From assembly GCF_030848805.1 (NCBI RefSeq), contig NC_092368.1, forward strand, positions 7,366,238 to 7,430,237: a stretch of DNA of 64,000 bases, given 5' to 3'. This DNA comes from Temnothorax longispinosus. Its lineage: Eukaryota > Arthropoda > Insecta > Hymenoptera > Formicidae. Position numbers and translations under genes: made by a program. The notes beneath the pieces were generated by a model. It saw only the letters and a list, made by a program, of their open reading frames with translations, did not search any database and was not told the origin of the DNA. How positions within the stretch are numbered: the first letter of the stretch is position 1; each line of letters starts with the position of its first letter. Shown here piece by piece: positions 33,247 to 45,100 of this stretch.

Positions 33247-34362
33247 GATAACATCTTATCTACTATCCCACTTTCCTCGATAATTATGCATACTTTATTA
33301 ACTTTATTATGCCTACATTCTAAATCCTACCGCATCGAACGTTATTTTGTAAAAGCAAATAAAAGTAATCGAATAGAAATTTGCAACAAAAATTAAAAAT
33401 TAGCAATAGAAAATAATTTTCTAGAACGTTAAATCTTAATTACCAGAATTATTCTTTAAACGTGTTTTTTTTTCGACAATTTTACCAACGTATTTCGATA
33501 CAATCAAAAGAATTATAATACATGTAATGTTTATAAAACACATGATAGATTATAGAAGAATAACTAAATATCTGCACAAAAATTTTACAAATTTCTTTAT
33601 CATAAAAACGGTATAACCTTTGATCGACTCGACTGAAAGATATGACTCGCATTTTTACAACAGAGCATCATCTTGCCAAACTTAACTCGCTACGCAGCTC
33701 GTCAGAACATACAAATTAATTCCCTCGTCTAAATTTGTAAAAACCCATTGACATACTTGATAAACATTCGCTCGCAAACGGAGAATGTAAAAAAGTATCG
33801 ATCGTTGAAATGACGCGAATCGATTGCCACTTGAAGAAATTATCGTAAAAAAAAGGTCACTCTAAAAATATTAATTAAATCTGAATCTAAGCTTCTCGAG
33901 TTGCGCCACTTTTACATTAATCGAATGTCTTTTTGAACACCTAATATAAACTGCGCTGCGTTTACCACGTTTCTGGGATCTTCAGCTTAGCAAATTATTA
34001 AAGAGCACCGGGAATTAAATGATTTTATTTACACGCAGAAATTAGAAGCAGGATTCTCATGAAATCTCGCGTAACGCACTCTAATTTCTTTCTCCGCTCT
34101 CTATTTCTGCATTTAGTATATTGCACAGGCTCTGAAATCGAGTGTGACGTCGACAATAGAAAATTAATCAGCAGTTTACTTATAATTTAATTACAATGAA
34201 GAAGTAAAGATATATCGCAGCAACACTTAAATCGTGTCACAAAAAAGGAATGAAAGAAGAACTTCTTACGAAAGACATAAATATTGAACGAATCCAGCTT
34301 CTAATTTCCCTGATCGATCGATCGATCCTCTGGCGTGCCCATATAAATCACATCGCGATGGA
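31138..34362. other. AT-rich region, including probable HIF-1alpha 3' UTR
   Basis: No gene recognised. The right part, read on the minus strand, follows the HIF stop codon and should be its 3' UTR; several TTTATT (AATAAA on minus) occur, for example at about 34024 and 31677. An (ATT)n microsatellite occupies about 33207-33246. The transcript end cannot be set. Confidence 0.4.
33207..33246. repeat. (ATT)n microsatellite
   Basis: About 13 perfect trinucleotide units in AT-rich DNA downstream of the HIF stop. Confidence 0.95.
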
Positions 34363-34695
34363 TCACACCAGATTTCGATCCCCGAGCAGTAGATTCCCGA
34401 GTACATCTGGTCCCACTTCGAGCAAGCCCGCGGATGCGTCGTAGTCGAAGCCATCAAAAGACACCATCGCGGACGTCGTGGGTGAGACTATGGGAGTTGT
34501 ACTCCCGTCTCCGCCGCCGCCGGTGAAGGGCCCGATCAAGTGTTTCCTGGTGTCCGGACTGAGGTGGTCGGGCAAGGATATGACGTCCGCGTTCCCGCAA
34601 TGCGGTACCATCTGATTGTCCACGTTGACGGACAACGGGGTCGTCAAGTTCCTTGGTAACAGAGTTGGTACGTTGCGGGAATTGATCAGAGGATC
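34363..34695 (-). CDS. sima: HIF-1alpha last exon (C-terminal activation region, long form)
   Basis: Acceptor TTTTAG precedes 34695; frame DPLINSRNVPTLLPRNLTTP... through FTGGGGDGSTTPIVSPTTS and SFDGFDYDASAGLLEVGP, stop TGA at 34365-34363. The Asp/Phe/Leu-rich end looks like an activation domain. It joins exon 37282-36732 in phase 0. Confidence 0.8.
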   Translation of the reverse strand, partial: DPLINSRNVPTLLPRNLTTPLSVNVDNQMVPHCGNADVISLPDHLSPDTRKHLIGPFTGGGGDGSTTPIVSPTTSAMVSFDGFDYDASAGLLEVGPDVLGNLLLGDRNLV

Positions 34696-36124
34696 CTAAA
34701 AAAACGAAATTACTATTATTCAGATTGTTATTTTATCGTAGGATATATTTGAAAAGATGGAAAAGAGGATGAGTCAACGAATTTAGACAATTAAGTAAGA
34801 GCTGAAATTTTATCTAATTTAAGATTTAATAATTATCAAGATTTTTCGTTCTAAATATTTAAGCATTGCGATAATCTCAATTTAAAGGTAAAGAAAAACT
34901 CATCAAATTTCTATCTTCGTCTTATCAATACATAAATATCTACAATTTATATTTCCTAATTCTTCATATTAAGAGCTTAACTACTTGACAAATGAATTTT
35001 TGTTGTTGTTAACTTGAAAAAAAATAAAAAAACATTGCTGCGTTTCGTGGGAAAAGAAATAGGATAGAGCAGGGAGATCATGCTGATAAGTGACAAGTCA
35101 AGCGATAAACCTCTTTTTCAACTCCCTTAGGCGCTCTTTCTTGCTGTTCGCGTGACTCTAGAGGCGTCTAATAAATGTAAATGAACGATTGCTGAGCAAA
35201 GTGACTGTGACTATCGCATCGCGTGATCTAGATGAAGGTAAGCCACGAGGCTTACCTTCGTTACAGATCATGAAAGACGATAGCCACCACGTGATCGTAA
35301 TCTTTATTTTCAGGTGAATAAAGTATTTGATGATCGGTCACGTCCATTAATAACATTGGTACATTTCTTCTAATTATCCGGTAAAAATTATTTTGTGAGT
35401 AAGTTTTAAAACTAAGTAATTGATATATGAAAAAGCAGCACAAGTAAAAAAGAATTAATAAAAATCGTTATTCAAAATGATTGAACAGAAGTGAATTTCC
35501 AGATGAAGTTGGAAATGTATGAGATAAATATTCTTTTATTCAAAAAGATAAGTTTTTATTCTGAATAATTAAATGTTAATTTATCGTTTTTGTATCTAGC
35601 AGCATTTTAATTTTCTTGAAGAGATTTGATTTTTAAACTTTCAGTTGCTAATAATAACTCGATAAAATAAAATCGCGTCTAATTATATTGAACGTTTGTA
35701 CGGAGATGATGATTCTTGACAATAGATTTGATAGTAAAATTGCGAGTCATAGAACAATGGTGGACGTTGTAGGACGACGGTGAAAGGAAACGAAACGCAG
35801 CTGATCAGGTAATTCGATGTTCCATGTATTTCCATAATATTCAATCAACATTTCCATATACTTTGCAAATTGTGTACATAACGTCGCTCTAAAGTACAGC
35901 TCGTTTAATCCTAAAATGCGCTCCAAAGCAACGCTGTTTATATAATTATCTAACCACTCATACAACTCTAGAAATTGTTATAGTAAACTTGTTATAGTAA
36001 AACTTCTCTCATAAGTTTCTCTTTTTATTTTTTTTCTGATTATATAGTATATTTTCTATTCATTTTCAATATGAATAAAAGCGTTAGTCTCATCTATAAA
36101 CTATATATGCATATACATACACAC

Positions 36125-36166
<42 letters not shown>

Positions 36167-39100
36167 ATATATATATATTAATATGTATCCTTTTTATCTA
36201 ACAATAAGATAAACATTGAACGCAGTGCATTTTAGGATTAAACGACAAAGCGAAACTACCTCGCTTGTCTATGACTCCTTCTCTTCGACTGGCAATTCGC
36301 AACAAACTCATTTTGCGTTTCTTTCTTTCAAAGGGCGCAACTTTATACTTTTTCCTTCTTTATTTCGAAACTTCAGACGCGATCTTCGAACTCGCGGACG
36401 CAAACTCGAGGAACAAGCGGACGTATAAAAAGTAAGAAGAATTTTTATTGGCTCGAGATCGCGATCGGATACCACAGAAACTAGTATTCGCCGTCTCCTT
36501 TGGCCCTTCGTCTCCATCTACAATTTCATTTCTGAAAATCAGCCACGTAGTTGTGCGAATATTTCGAGTCGCATGCAAATTCTCGCTCTGGATGAATCAA
36601 CAACGACGAGACAGCGGCCAAAAGGAGGCAGCCCTTTAGACGCTCGCTTCCTCCTGAAAACGTTGTCACGCGTTTCCAGTGCCCTTCGCCGTTGGCTTTG
36701 GTTTCACCAAGCAAACGTATCCCGCACTCACGTCGCAGCCGGAAACCAGGAGATTCATTAGCACACTGCTGCCACCAGTGCCGCAGGAAGGATTCCTCCT
36801 CCGGCTTGTTGTGTCGATCTTGTCTAGGCCATCGCCGATGCTGCTGCGATTTTCGCCTCCGCCTCCTCCTCCGCCGCGATTACCCTCTGTCTCAACGAGG
36901 TCGATGAGATCGTCGAGGACGCGAGCGCGCTGCTTCAAAATGTCCCCGCGGCGACGTTCGCCGTCACCGCGAATATCGCCATCAATGTCGGATAAAGTTG
37001 TCGCCTGCGATGCGATGCTCGGTATTTGAGACGAGACGAGGCGACGCAAAAGCTGGCTACCACAGGTATTACCGAGACTCGGTAGTGACTTCTTGTGAAG
37101 CGTTGTCGATAGCCGCTGTTGCTTCGTTAATAAAGTATCTTCGAGATTTATACGCTCAAAAGACGAGTCGTCGCACTTAAGACGTTTGTACTCGCTTTCG
37201 GAGTCCATATTAAATCCGGAGTGAATGCGTTTATTCGGGCGTTCCTGATTAGAGGACCATCGATCGGACTCGAAGATTGTGTCTGCAAGATCAAAACGAC
37301 ACGGGTGTTAATTATGTTCGTTAATATAATAATCTATATAACTGTAATAACGTGTAATATTAAATATAAAATTTATATACTTATATCCAATTGTTGTATA
37401 AAGTTAATAATAAACTATCAATATAATTTAATACATCTGCAAATATAAAAAATAAATGTAAAATAGATAAGTACAGTAAACAAAACGACGGACGAGAGAA
37501 AAAGTACACGCTTACTTTTTCTGGGTGTTTGCCCCAGTAAGTGCGTCGGATTTAGCAAACCTCCGCCGTGATCGTTGTATCGCCGCGATACCGCTTGGTC
37601 GGTTCGTAGCAATTGTGCCAGACTGGATTCAGAATTACGTTGCTCTCGATCGTCGAGTAGCCTGTCGGAAAAGAAACAGCAAAATGAAAACGGAGCACAA
37701 AGAAATGAAAATAAATTATCGTATTTTTTATTTTGTTTCTCTTTACGCTTTTATTATATATTAATCTTATATAATAATTTATCTTGTGGTTATTTACATC
37801 ATGATTTATAATTACTGTTACAGAGCGAATTTTCATAACATTGATTAGAACCAACGTGGCACTCACCATTTCGAAGATCCTTTGTCGGCAGATTGTGACG
37901 AGCTCCACATGACCATGTCATCGTTCATGAGCAGCTCTAACGCTTCGTCCTGATCTGACATTGGAATATAGGGGGCTCTGAGTGCCAACTCTTCATCGCC
38001 TATGCTGTCGCTGATACCTAACATAAGCATCTCGTCCTCGGAAAGCCCATCGCCGCCACTACCTCCTGTAGGACTACCTAATGAGTCCATGCTGCGCTCA
38101 GGACTCTGAAATAATTATTACATGTTAATACGCGCACTAATATTATATCTTGGAGAAGAAATTTCGAATAAATTTTTAGTAAATGATTCTTTGTCACTCA
38201 CCTGCCGATACTTCGAGAGGGACGGCAACACGGCGCTCGGGTCGATGCCGCAGGGACTTCCGGGCGAGTCGCCGTACATGAAGGGATCGCTATCGGCCAG
38301 ACGATCAACCGCGTCCTTGGTCCTGCTAGTAGCGTCCACCAGATCTGCGTCCTTAAGGGATCCTGAGAGATCCGCGGAACGCAGCTCCGGTGTCAGAGGG
38401 TCGCCCGGACTCAGCAGAGGACAGCTGTAGTGATCGTTACTGAAAATTTCGTCCAGCATGTCTGACAGGAAGGGAGTATCTTCCAAGGGTACGCACACGT
38501 CGCCAGCCGTGGGTGCGAGATGTGTCAGGTCATCCGGCTCGTCCTTCAACACTGCGAAATGCGAAAAGCGCGATTTAACACGGCGATCTTTTTCTAAACG
38601 ATTATTGACTTTGGGTAATTAAACGTCAACCAGAGAGGAGGATGAAAACGATCTCATAAATCACGAGAAAAATTGAAGACCTCGAAAAAAAGCAGTTCAA
38701 ATCAATAAATTCCATTAACAAAACATTCCATTTGATATCATAACTTTTATTCCGGGAAACTAAATTAAATCTGATATAATTGGATCGAAGGTGAAACGAG
38801 GTGAAAAAATAGAGAATTGCATGATAATTAATTATCGCGTTGCGTATTTCTCATAATATATCTCTCTTCAGACAGAATTTCTGCGGGTCAGAACTTGTGC
38901 TCTGTTAGAGAACGATAAATAAATCTCGACTCATGCGTCATATCTTTCCTTATCTCTTTTCCCTCGAGCCTCCTTTTTTCTCATGAGAAGTCGACAATAC
39001 GGATGGAGGGTCTGAGATTCCTTTCTGGCCTTCGCAAAGGGGAATACGCACTGGTGACACCCGGATGATCCTCGCTGAAATACAAGAAGCCCTTGTTCAT

Positions 39101-42100
39101 GTCCTCGGTGCGAGGCGCGAAAATGCTCGCTGTGGCCGTTTGCGGTCGGCAGAATAATTGCGGCTGTTCCTGTTGTTGCTGCTGCTGTTCCTGTTGCTGC
39201 ACGAGCGGTGCAAACAGATGCCTCGTAACCGACTGCGGACGATCACGGTGTCCAGCACTGTCCGAGGAATCGCGCACCACCGTCGGTTTATCCTGAAACA
39301 AAGTATAGATCACACGATCGATTTAGAGGGGAAAAGGTCAAAGATGCGTTATTACGGCTCGAGATAAGAGCGAGTCATCCTAGAGCTTGCCACATCAGCA
39401 CTTGCTATGGAAACCAAGTAGTACTTTCAACTGAAACTCGGACTAGAATAAGTAATTGACAGAAAAACTTGGAAATTATAATCTAGATTCTTATATTAAA
39501 ATATTCGCTTTTGAAGAATTTTGATTAAATAATATCTCTCAACAAATGTTTCTTTTAATTATTTTTACGCTATTAAAAACTCTTGTACACTCTTTATATA
39601 AAATTTATGAAATATCATTAAAATCGTAAAAGTTTGATTCAAGAAATTTAATTTCGATTGCGTCCTTGGAAACTATTAAATTATCTGGGTTTATTTCTGT
39701 GAAGAACCATACAAGTACATTTCCATTCATACTGATTGTCTACCCCAAAATATGAGATATCTCTTTCTCCGAGAAAGAGAGAAATACTTCTTCTTTTATT
39801 CGTTTATTTTATCATCCCAAGATGATAACGAGTATGTATAAGCAACGGGATTACGTGCTGATAAATGATACTGACCTGACAAACATTTTCAATAAACAAT
39901 AATCACAGATGAGAAAGATTTTGAAAGTTTACCGTATATTACTTGACAAAAAAGTTGCGGCTATTATATAATAGAATGATAAGAATTAGCAAGCAAGAAG
40001 ACTAGCAACCTTAGAAAGAATCAACCGTACTCCTAGCAATTTTTAACTTTTAAGTCCCTTAGGAAAAGTTTTCAAAATTCCATTCCAAGATCAGGAAATA
40101 AAACCTACTCGCTCATATGTTGAGAGCATCGACCGTACCTGGAAGATGAAGGACGTCTTCTTAGTGAGGGACTGTCGGCAGTCCGCCGCTGCCGGCTCGT
40201 CGTTCTCCTTGAGCGATTCCTTAATCGACTCCTCCAGGGACTCCTTAAGAGCTTGCACGAACGCCTTTTGTTCCTGGACGTGTTTCGGCAAAGCGCCGTC
40301 CTTTTGCGAAACGTCTTTGCAGCCGGTTTTTCCGTTGGCCGAGCGAAAGATCGACGCGGTGACGGCGAACGGGCGATCGTCGCTCCTGGATTCGTCGTCG
40401 ATGGCCGATTCCTCCGCGAGAGTCTCCTCCTCGTCGTTCAGCGATACCTGGCTCGAGTCCGTCGTCGACACGGCACCACCACCGCTCGGCACCAAAACCG
40501 GCAATGGTTTCTCTATCTTCACCAAATCGGCACCGCTGTCATGCACGGCCAGTTGGCGCGCGCTGTACACTTCATCCTCGTGCTCGATCCCACTGTAAGC
40601 AAAATCACGAGCCGCCGGCGTGGATAATGTGCCCATGTCCTGTTAACCCGAAACTTGACTAGGAAGATCGAAAGGGATCAACGGACATCAAGAAGAGATA
40701 ATCAGACGTCAGCAATAGCGCGAGGCTTAAATCCAAAGATTCGATTCTGATTTAATTTCAATCCAATTGTTAAATTCCTCGACAATTTACTCATCAACTT
40801 TCTTAATAATTATACGATGAATTAGGTATTAAAGCTCTTTTCATCTTTTTCACGGAAGCTAAGATGCCCAACGATCGTATATAGCTAATAAATATTTATC
40901 TTATTATTCCCATTGTTACTGTTCGACGTAACTTATTAGAATTCCCGTTAAAATCGTCCGTTGTAGCTCATTAGAATTCCCTTCAACGACCAACGTGGTT
41001 GGTGTTCTTATCAAACGACTGACAGTCGTATGATACCGCGTTACGACACACAGCACGCGATACGCCGCGTACTCGGTATTTATCAATCGCGAAATCACGC
41101 GTGCACGATTCTGAATCTTGGTGTTATATCGATCACGAAATGTTCCGTACGTAAGCACGTGCACAATGTGCACATTTCACGAAACCATTCGCTGCCATCC
41201 GAGACAACATCTGGGATATATAGGCAGCTGTCAATTGGAAAAACACGACTCCGGAAGTTTAAAACGGGCGTAGAGTGAAATGTTTTTAAGCCGTTGAAAA
41301 ATCTCTCGGAGGCGACGAGCGAAAACACTGATTTTTACAACGTTCAAACATTCATTAATCTAATGCGATTATTACTTCCCTAATGATAATATGTAAACAG
41401 ATAATATGTAGCAGTGAATGATGTGTATTCAATAAATTTTCAATAAAACTTCATTACTTTCCATTAATTCTGTAATAATAATAAGTATTTATTAAAAATA
41501 TTTCCTGCCATATTAAATTGTTGTATTAAATATAAAAATGTAATTGTCATTTAATAATAAATATAACAATTAGTGATTTTGACGATATTAATTAATCACA
41601 AGAAGCTTGAAAGTCGTGTTGGTTGTAATTTAAGATAATGTATAATTTTGATTTCTTTCTTATTCGTCAAGAATTTGTTCACAAATATCTCTTTTTATCA
41701 GTAAAAATATACAGCTATTATTTCGAAAGCTTTGATTGACGTTATCCTAGCTCTTTGTTTCCAAAATTTCTGATTCGCGAAGCACAAATGCATCTACATC
41801 CAAGAAAGAAGCAGAAAGACATCATAAATTGAAAAGTAAGAATTTTACTCGCAATGTCTGAAAAAAATCATAAGCTTTTCAAGATAAATTTGAAGTAAGT
41901 GCAAATCGCCGTTATGCAAGATTGCAGTAATTGTTTTATCGTAATGTAAACTTACTGCGTTAAATATGGAACTTCGGAGGATACTTGAAGTTTCCTGCTC
42001 GATTCATATCACTTTTCTGAGACTCTCTGCCCCGAATCGTAGAAATATATACAATTGTAGTGGAAAGTTGTTTCTATCGTTCCTCGAATGATTTCGTACC

Positions 42101-45100
42101 CCTTTCTCCTTCCACCTCTCAGTTGCAAATGCACCCGTAAACCGGCCGCGCAACACGCACCATGCGCTGCACGCACATCACTATCTCACTACTCTCGTCG
42201 TCTCGGATCATCCAGCATCCATTCGGACTTTCGTGTTCTCTCGACGACGGCACGTCGTTGCCCTCTATCTCTCTGCGCTCTATCTCTCTTTCTCTCTATC
42301 TCTTTCTCTCTTTCTATCCATTCCGACTGTCGCGAAGCAATCGCGTCTCTCTTTCTCCTTCGGCTCGAGGCAGAAGGCTCTGTAATCACGAGAACGCGCT
42401 TATGTAACCGGCGGCTCGTGACCGCCAATCGACGGTCTTTTTCCGCGCGTCGCGCTTCACCGCGACGATTTTCCAACGCTTTTAAAACGATCACGCGTGT
42501 TACTTCGCAGCTGCGACGCGACAGCTCCTCCGTAAACATTTCGAGTGAGAAAAAAAAGCGTTACGATCAGCGTCATCCGGAGCGACAGGCTACTCCGAAC
42601 TTCCGAAGGGCCTATCGAAATTCTGCTTCGGGATTCTCAAGATTTCGCGAATTTCAAAGGTTTGCCTGTCGACGAGTACTTATATCTCTCTGCTCGATGA
42701 CTGACAAGACACGTCTCGCGAACTACAGAAACCGCCGCTACTTCTCAGGTCGTAAAGCGATATCGACTACAAGCCACCTCTCTTATGTCACGACAGTGTT
42801 ACATGCCATTGTGTATATGTGAACATTGTCGTTGCCGACAAACATCGATTCATCAACGTGCACAATCTCTCTATAAAGTGTATCAGTCGCTATTCCTAAT
42901 CTTTAACGTATTATCTTCGAAACAGGATTAAAGTGGAAGAGACCGTTCAACGTGCAGAAAAACAACGGTAAAAAATCAAATAAAAAAAATCTGACGATTT
43001 GACTGACAACAGGAGAGAACTGTCTCATGCGAGAAAACGGCAGCAAAAAGTTAAATAAAAAATAAAATAAAAATCTGTAAAGAATCTAATTGGCAATCTA
43101 TAAGGCCAACGAAGAGTTATAAAGCCCGCAAATATTAAAATGCAATGACCTTAAATTTTCTTAAAATTTTCGATTCTTTAGATGAAAAAAAAAGAAAAGG
43201 ACAGTGAAAAGAATCGACAATTAATCGTTCAATGCCGTGTCTTCGGCATGATAGATCTCGCAAGCTCGCTTACGTAGGCACGGTTACGCCTGCATTTTTC
43301 TTCGATCATACGAAGCACAGTTAAAGTTAACCCGGCCTTAACCCTGAAGATAACCCGGATGTATATATCGGTCTAAACAACGCGCTATGTGCCTCGCCTG
43401 CAGCCGTTCGCGATTTAATCCTTTTGGCCTTCGCAAGTTTCGAATATTTTCAGCTTGAGCAAATGATTTTTCCTGACGGTATGTGCAACAGCTACACTAT
43501 ATATCTCGTACATTATTTTACGTAATCAAACGTAATAACAGAACTACATACTATACATTTTTTATCGGTTAATATTTATATGCAGCTAAGTTGAGCTGAG
43601 ATTAATAAAATAATAAAGTTAATAGAAAAAATATCTGTCTATCACACCTTCCGATTCAAATTTCTCAGAAGAGTCTCTAAATGTAATGTTACATAATTGC
43701 AAAATTAAAAAAGAACTCCGTGTGGCTTTGATCTTAAATGAAATTGTGCTCGCGTTTCCCATATGCTAATTAAATTACTTACATCTCGCTTAGCAATCTT
43801 ACTAATTAATCTTCAAATTACAAGATAAATTTCTTTGAGGTTGCGTCACGCCGTCAAAAGTAACTTGACTCTCATTCACTTTTATCCGTACGCCCGATTT
43901 TTATTCACGAAACGAGGAAATCTCCGATCGAGGCCTTGTCAATCCGCACGTGCGACGCGCGCACGTGTACACAATTTTACCGCGAATTCTCCATATACCT
44001 TTCGCGGTTGCCGGATTCGCAGCGTCGCCGTCGTCGCCGGCGAGATTCGTCGCGGATGATTCGTCGTGTGCACGTATCTACGCGGGTACTAAGTGGCTTT
44101 AACCGGTCACAACAGCTCGGTAATTGCCGCAAATTGACCAGCGGATCCCAAATGCGTGCACGACGTGTGTGTAATAGAACGCGCGGATACGTGCAAATCA
44201 CATACGCACACAGTGCGTTAAAGACTACGAGAACCTCATATACGCATACGCGTGCGCGTGTGTCGAAAATCCATTTGAATTAAAGGATAAGTGGGGGAAC
44301 GAACGAACGTGTTATCTGGTTCGAAAATATCTAAGTACAAACATTAGTCGTAAAATAAGCTTGAAAACTTAAATGTGCGATAAGATACTTGTCAAACGAA
44401 GCAAACATGGTTATATCATAAATTAGGCTCGCGAGTAAAGTATTGAACCGTAACGTCTACGGTTTTTACTTGTACTCAATGCCGATTAATTTTATTTTAT
44501 TTGTATTTTTATATATATGTATATTTAGTTTTTATTTTTATTTTTTTTAAATCTAAATTCCATGTAAAATAAAAGTGAAATTTTAAACGGGTTCTTTGTT
44601 GCCGATTTTTTTTTACGTTCACTTGTAACGTTTTTCGCAACTTTATTTCCGCAAAGTCCGGTGCTCCGCTTTTTCTCGCTGGCGATTGACGAGGACTTGC
44701 ATGCGCATTTATTGAAATAGCTAGCCTACATTTATCCGTTATCGCTCGATTGGACCTAATTCCAAGGGGAGAAACGACATGTACGTTTCTCGCGTGGATA
44801 ATTGAACTTGATAAAGTTTACTTTTCCGCGAACAAACAGTCACGAGGCTTTTCGAAGTCTAAAATATGTCTTCATAAACTGCATCGAAATGCGAGTCAAT
44901 GCACTTTGTGATAGCGTTTAACCTTTTAGATTAGAGAATTTAATGAAAGATGATCTAATAGTCCTGTCTGTATTAAAATACAGGATTTAATAGCATTAAA
45001 ATAATCGACAGATTGTTGGGCTCAATAATTTGATAAATTACATTTGAAAGACATTAATGAACTTCTCTACAATGAGTCTCGTTTCCGTTGCGGATAATTT

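Noticed and set aside
36679..37029. Plus-strand frame of 116 codons at the HIF C-terminal exon
   Set aside because: Antisense shadow of a recognised HIF exon.
42088..42822. Open frame of 244 codons on the plus strand in the HIF intron
   Set aside because: It lies in a CpG- and CT-rich patch, is Ser/Arg-rich low complexity, overlaps frames on the other strand and matches no family.
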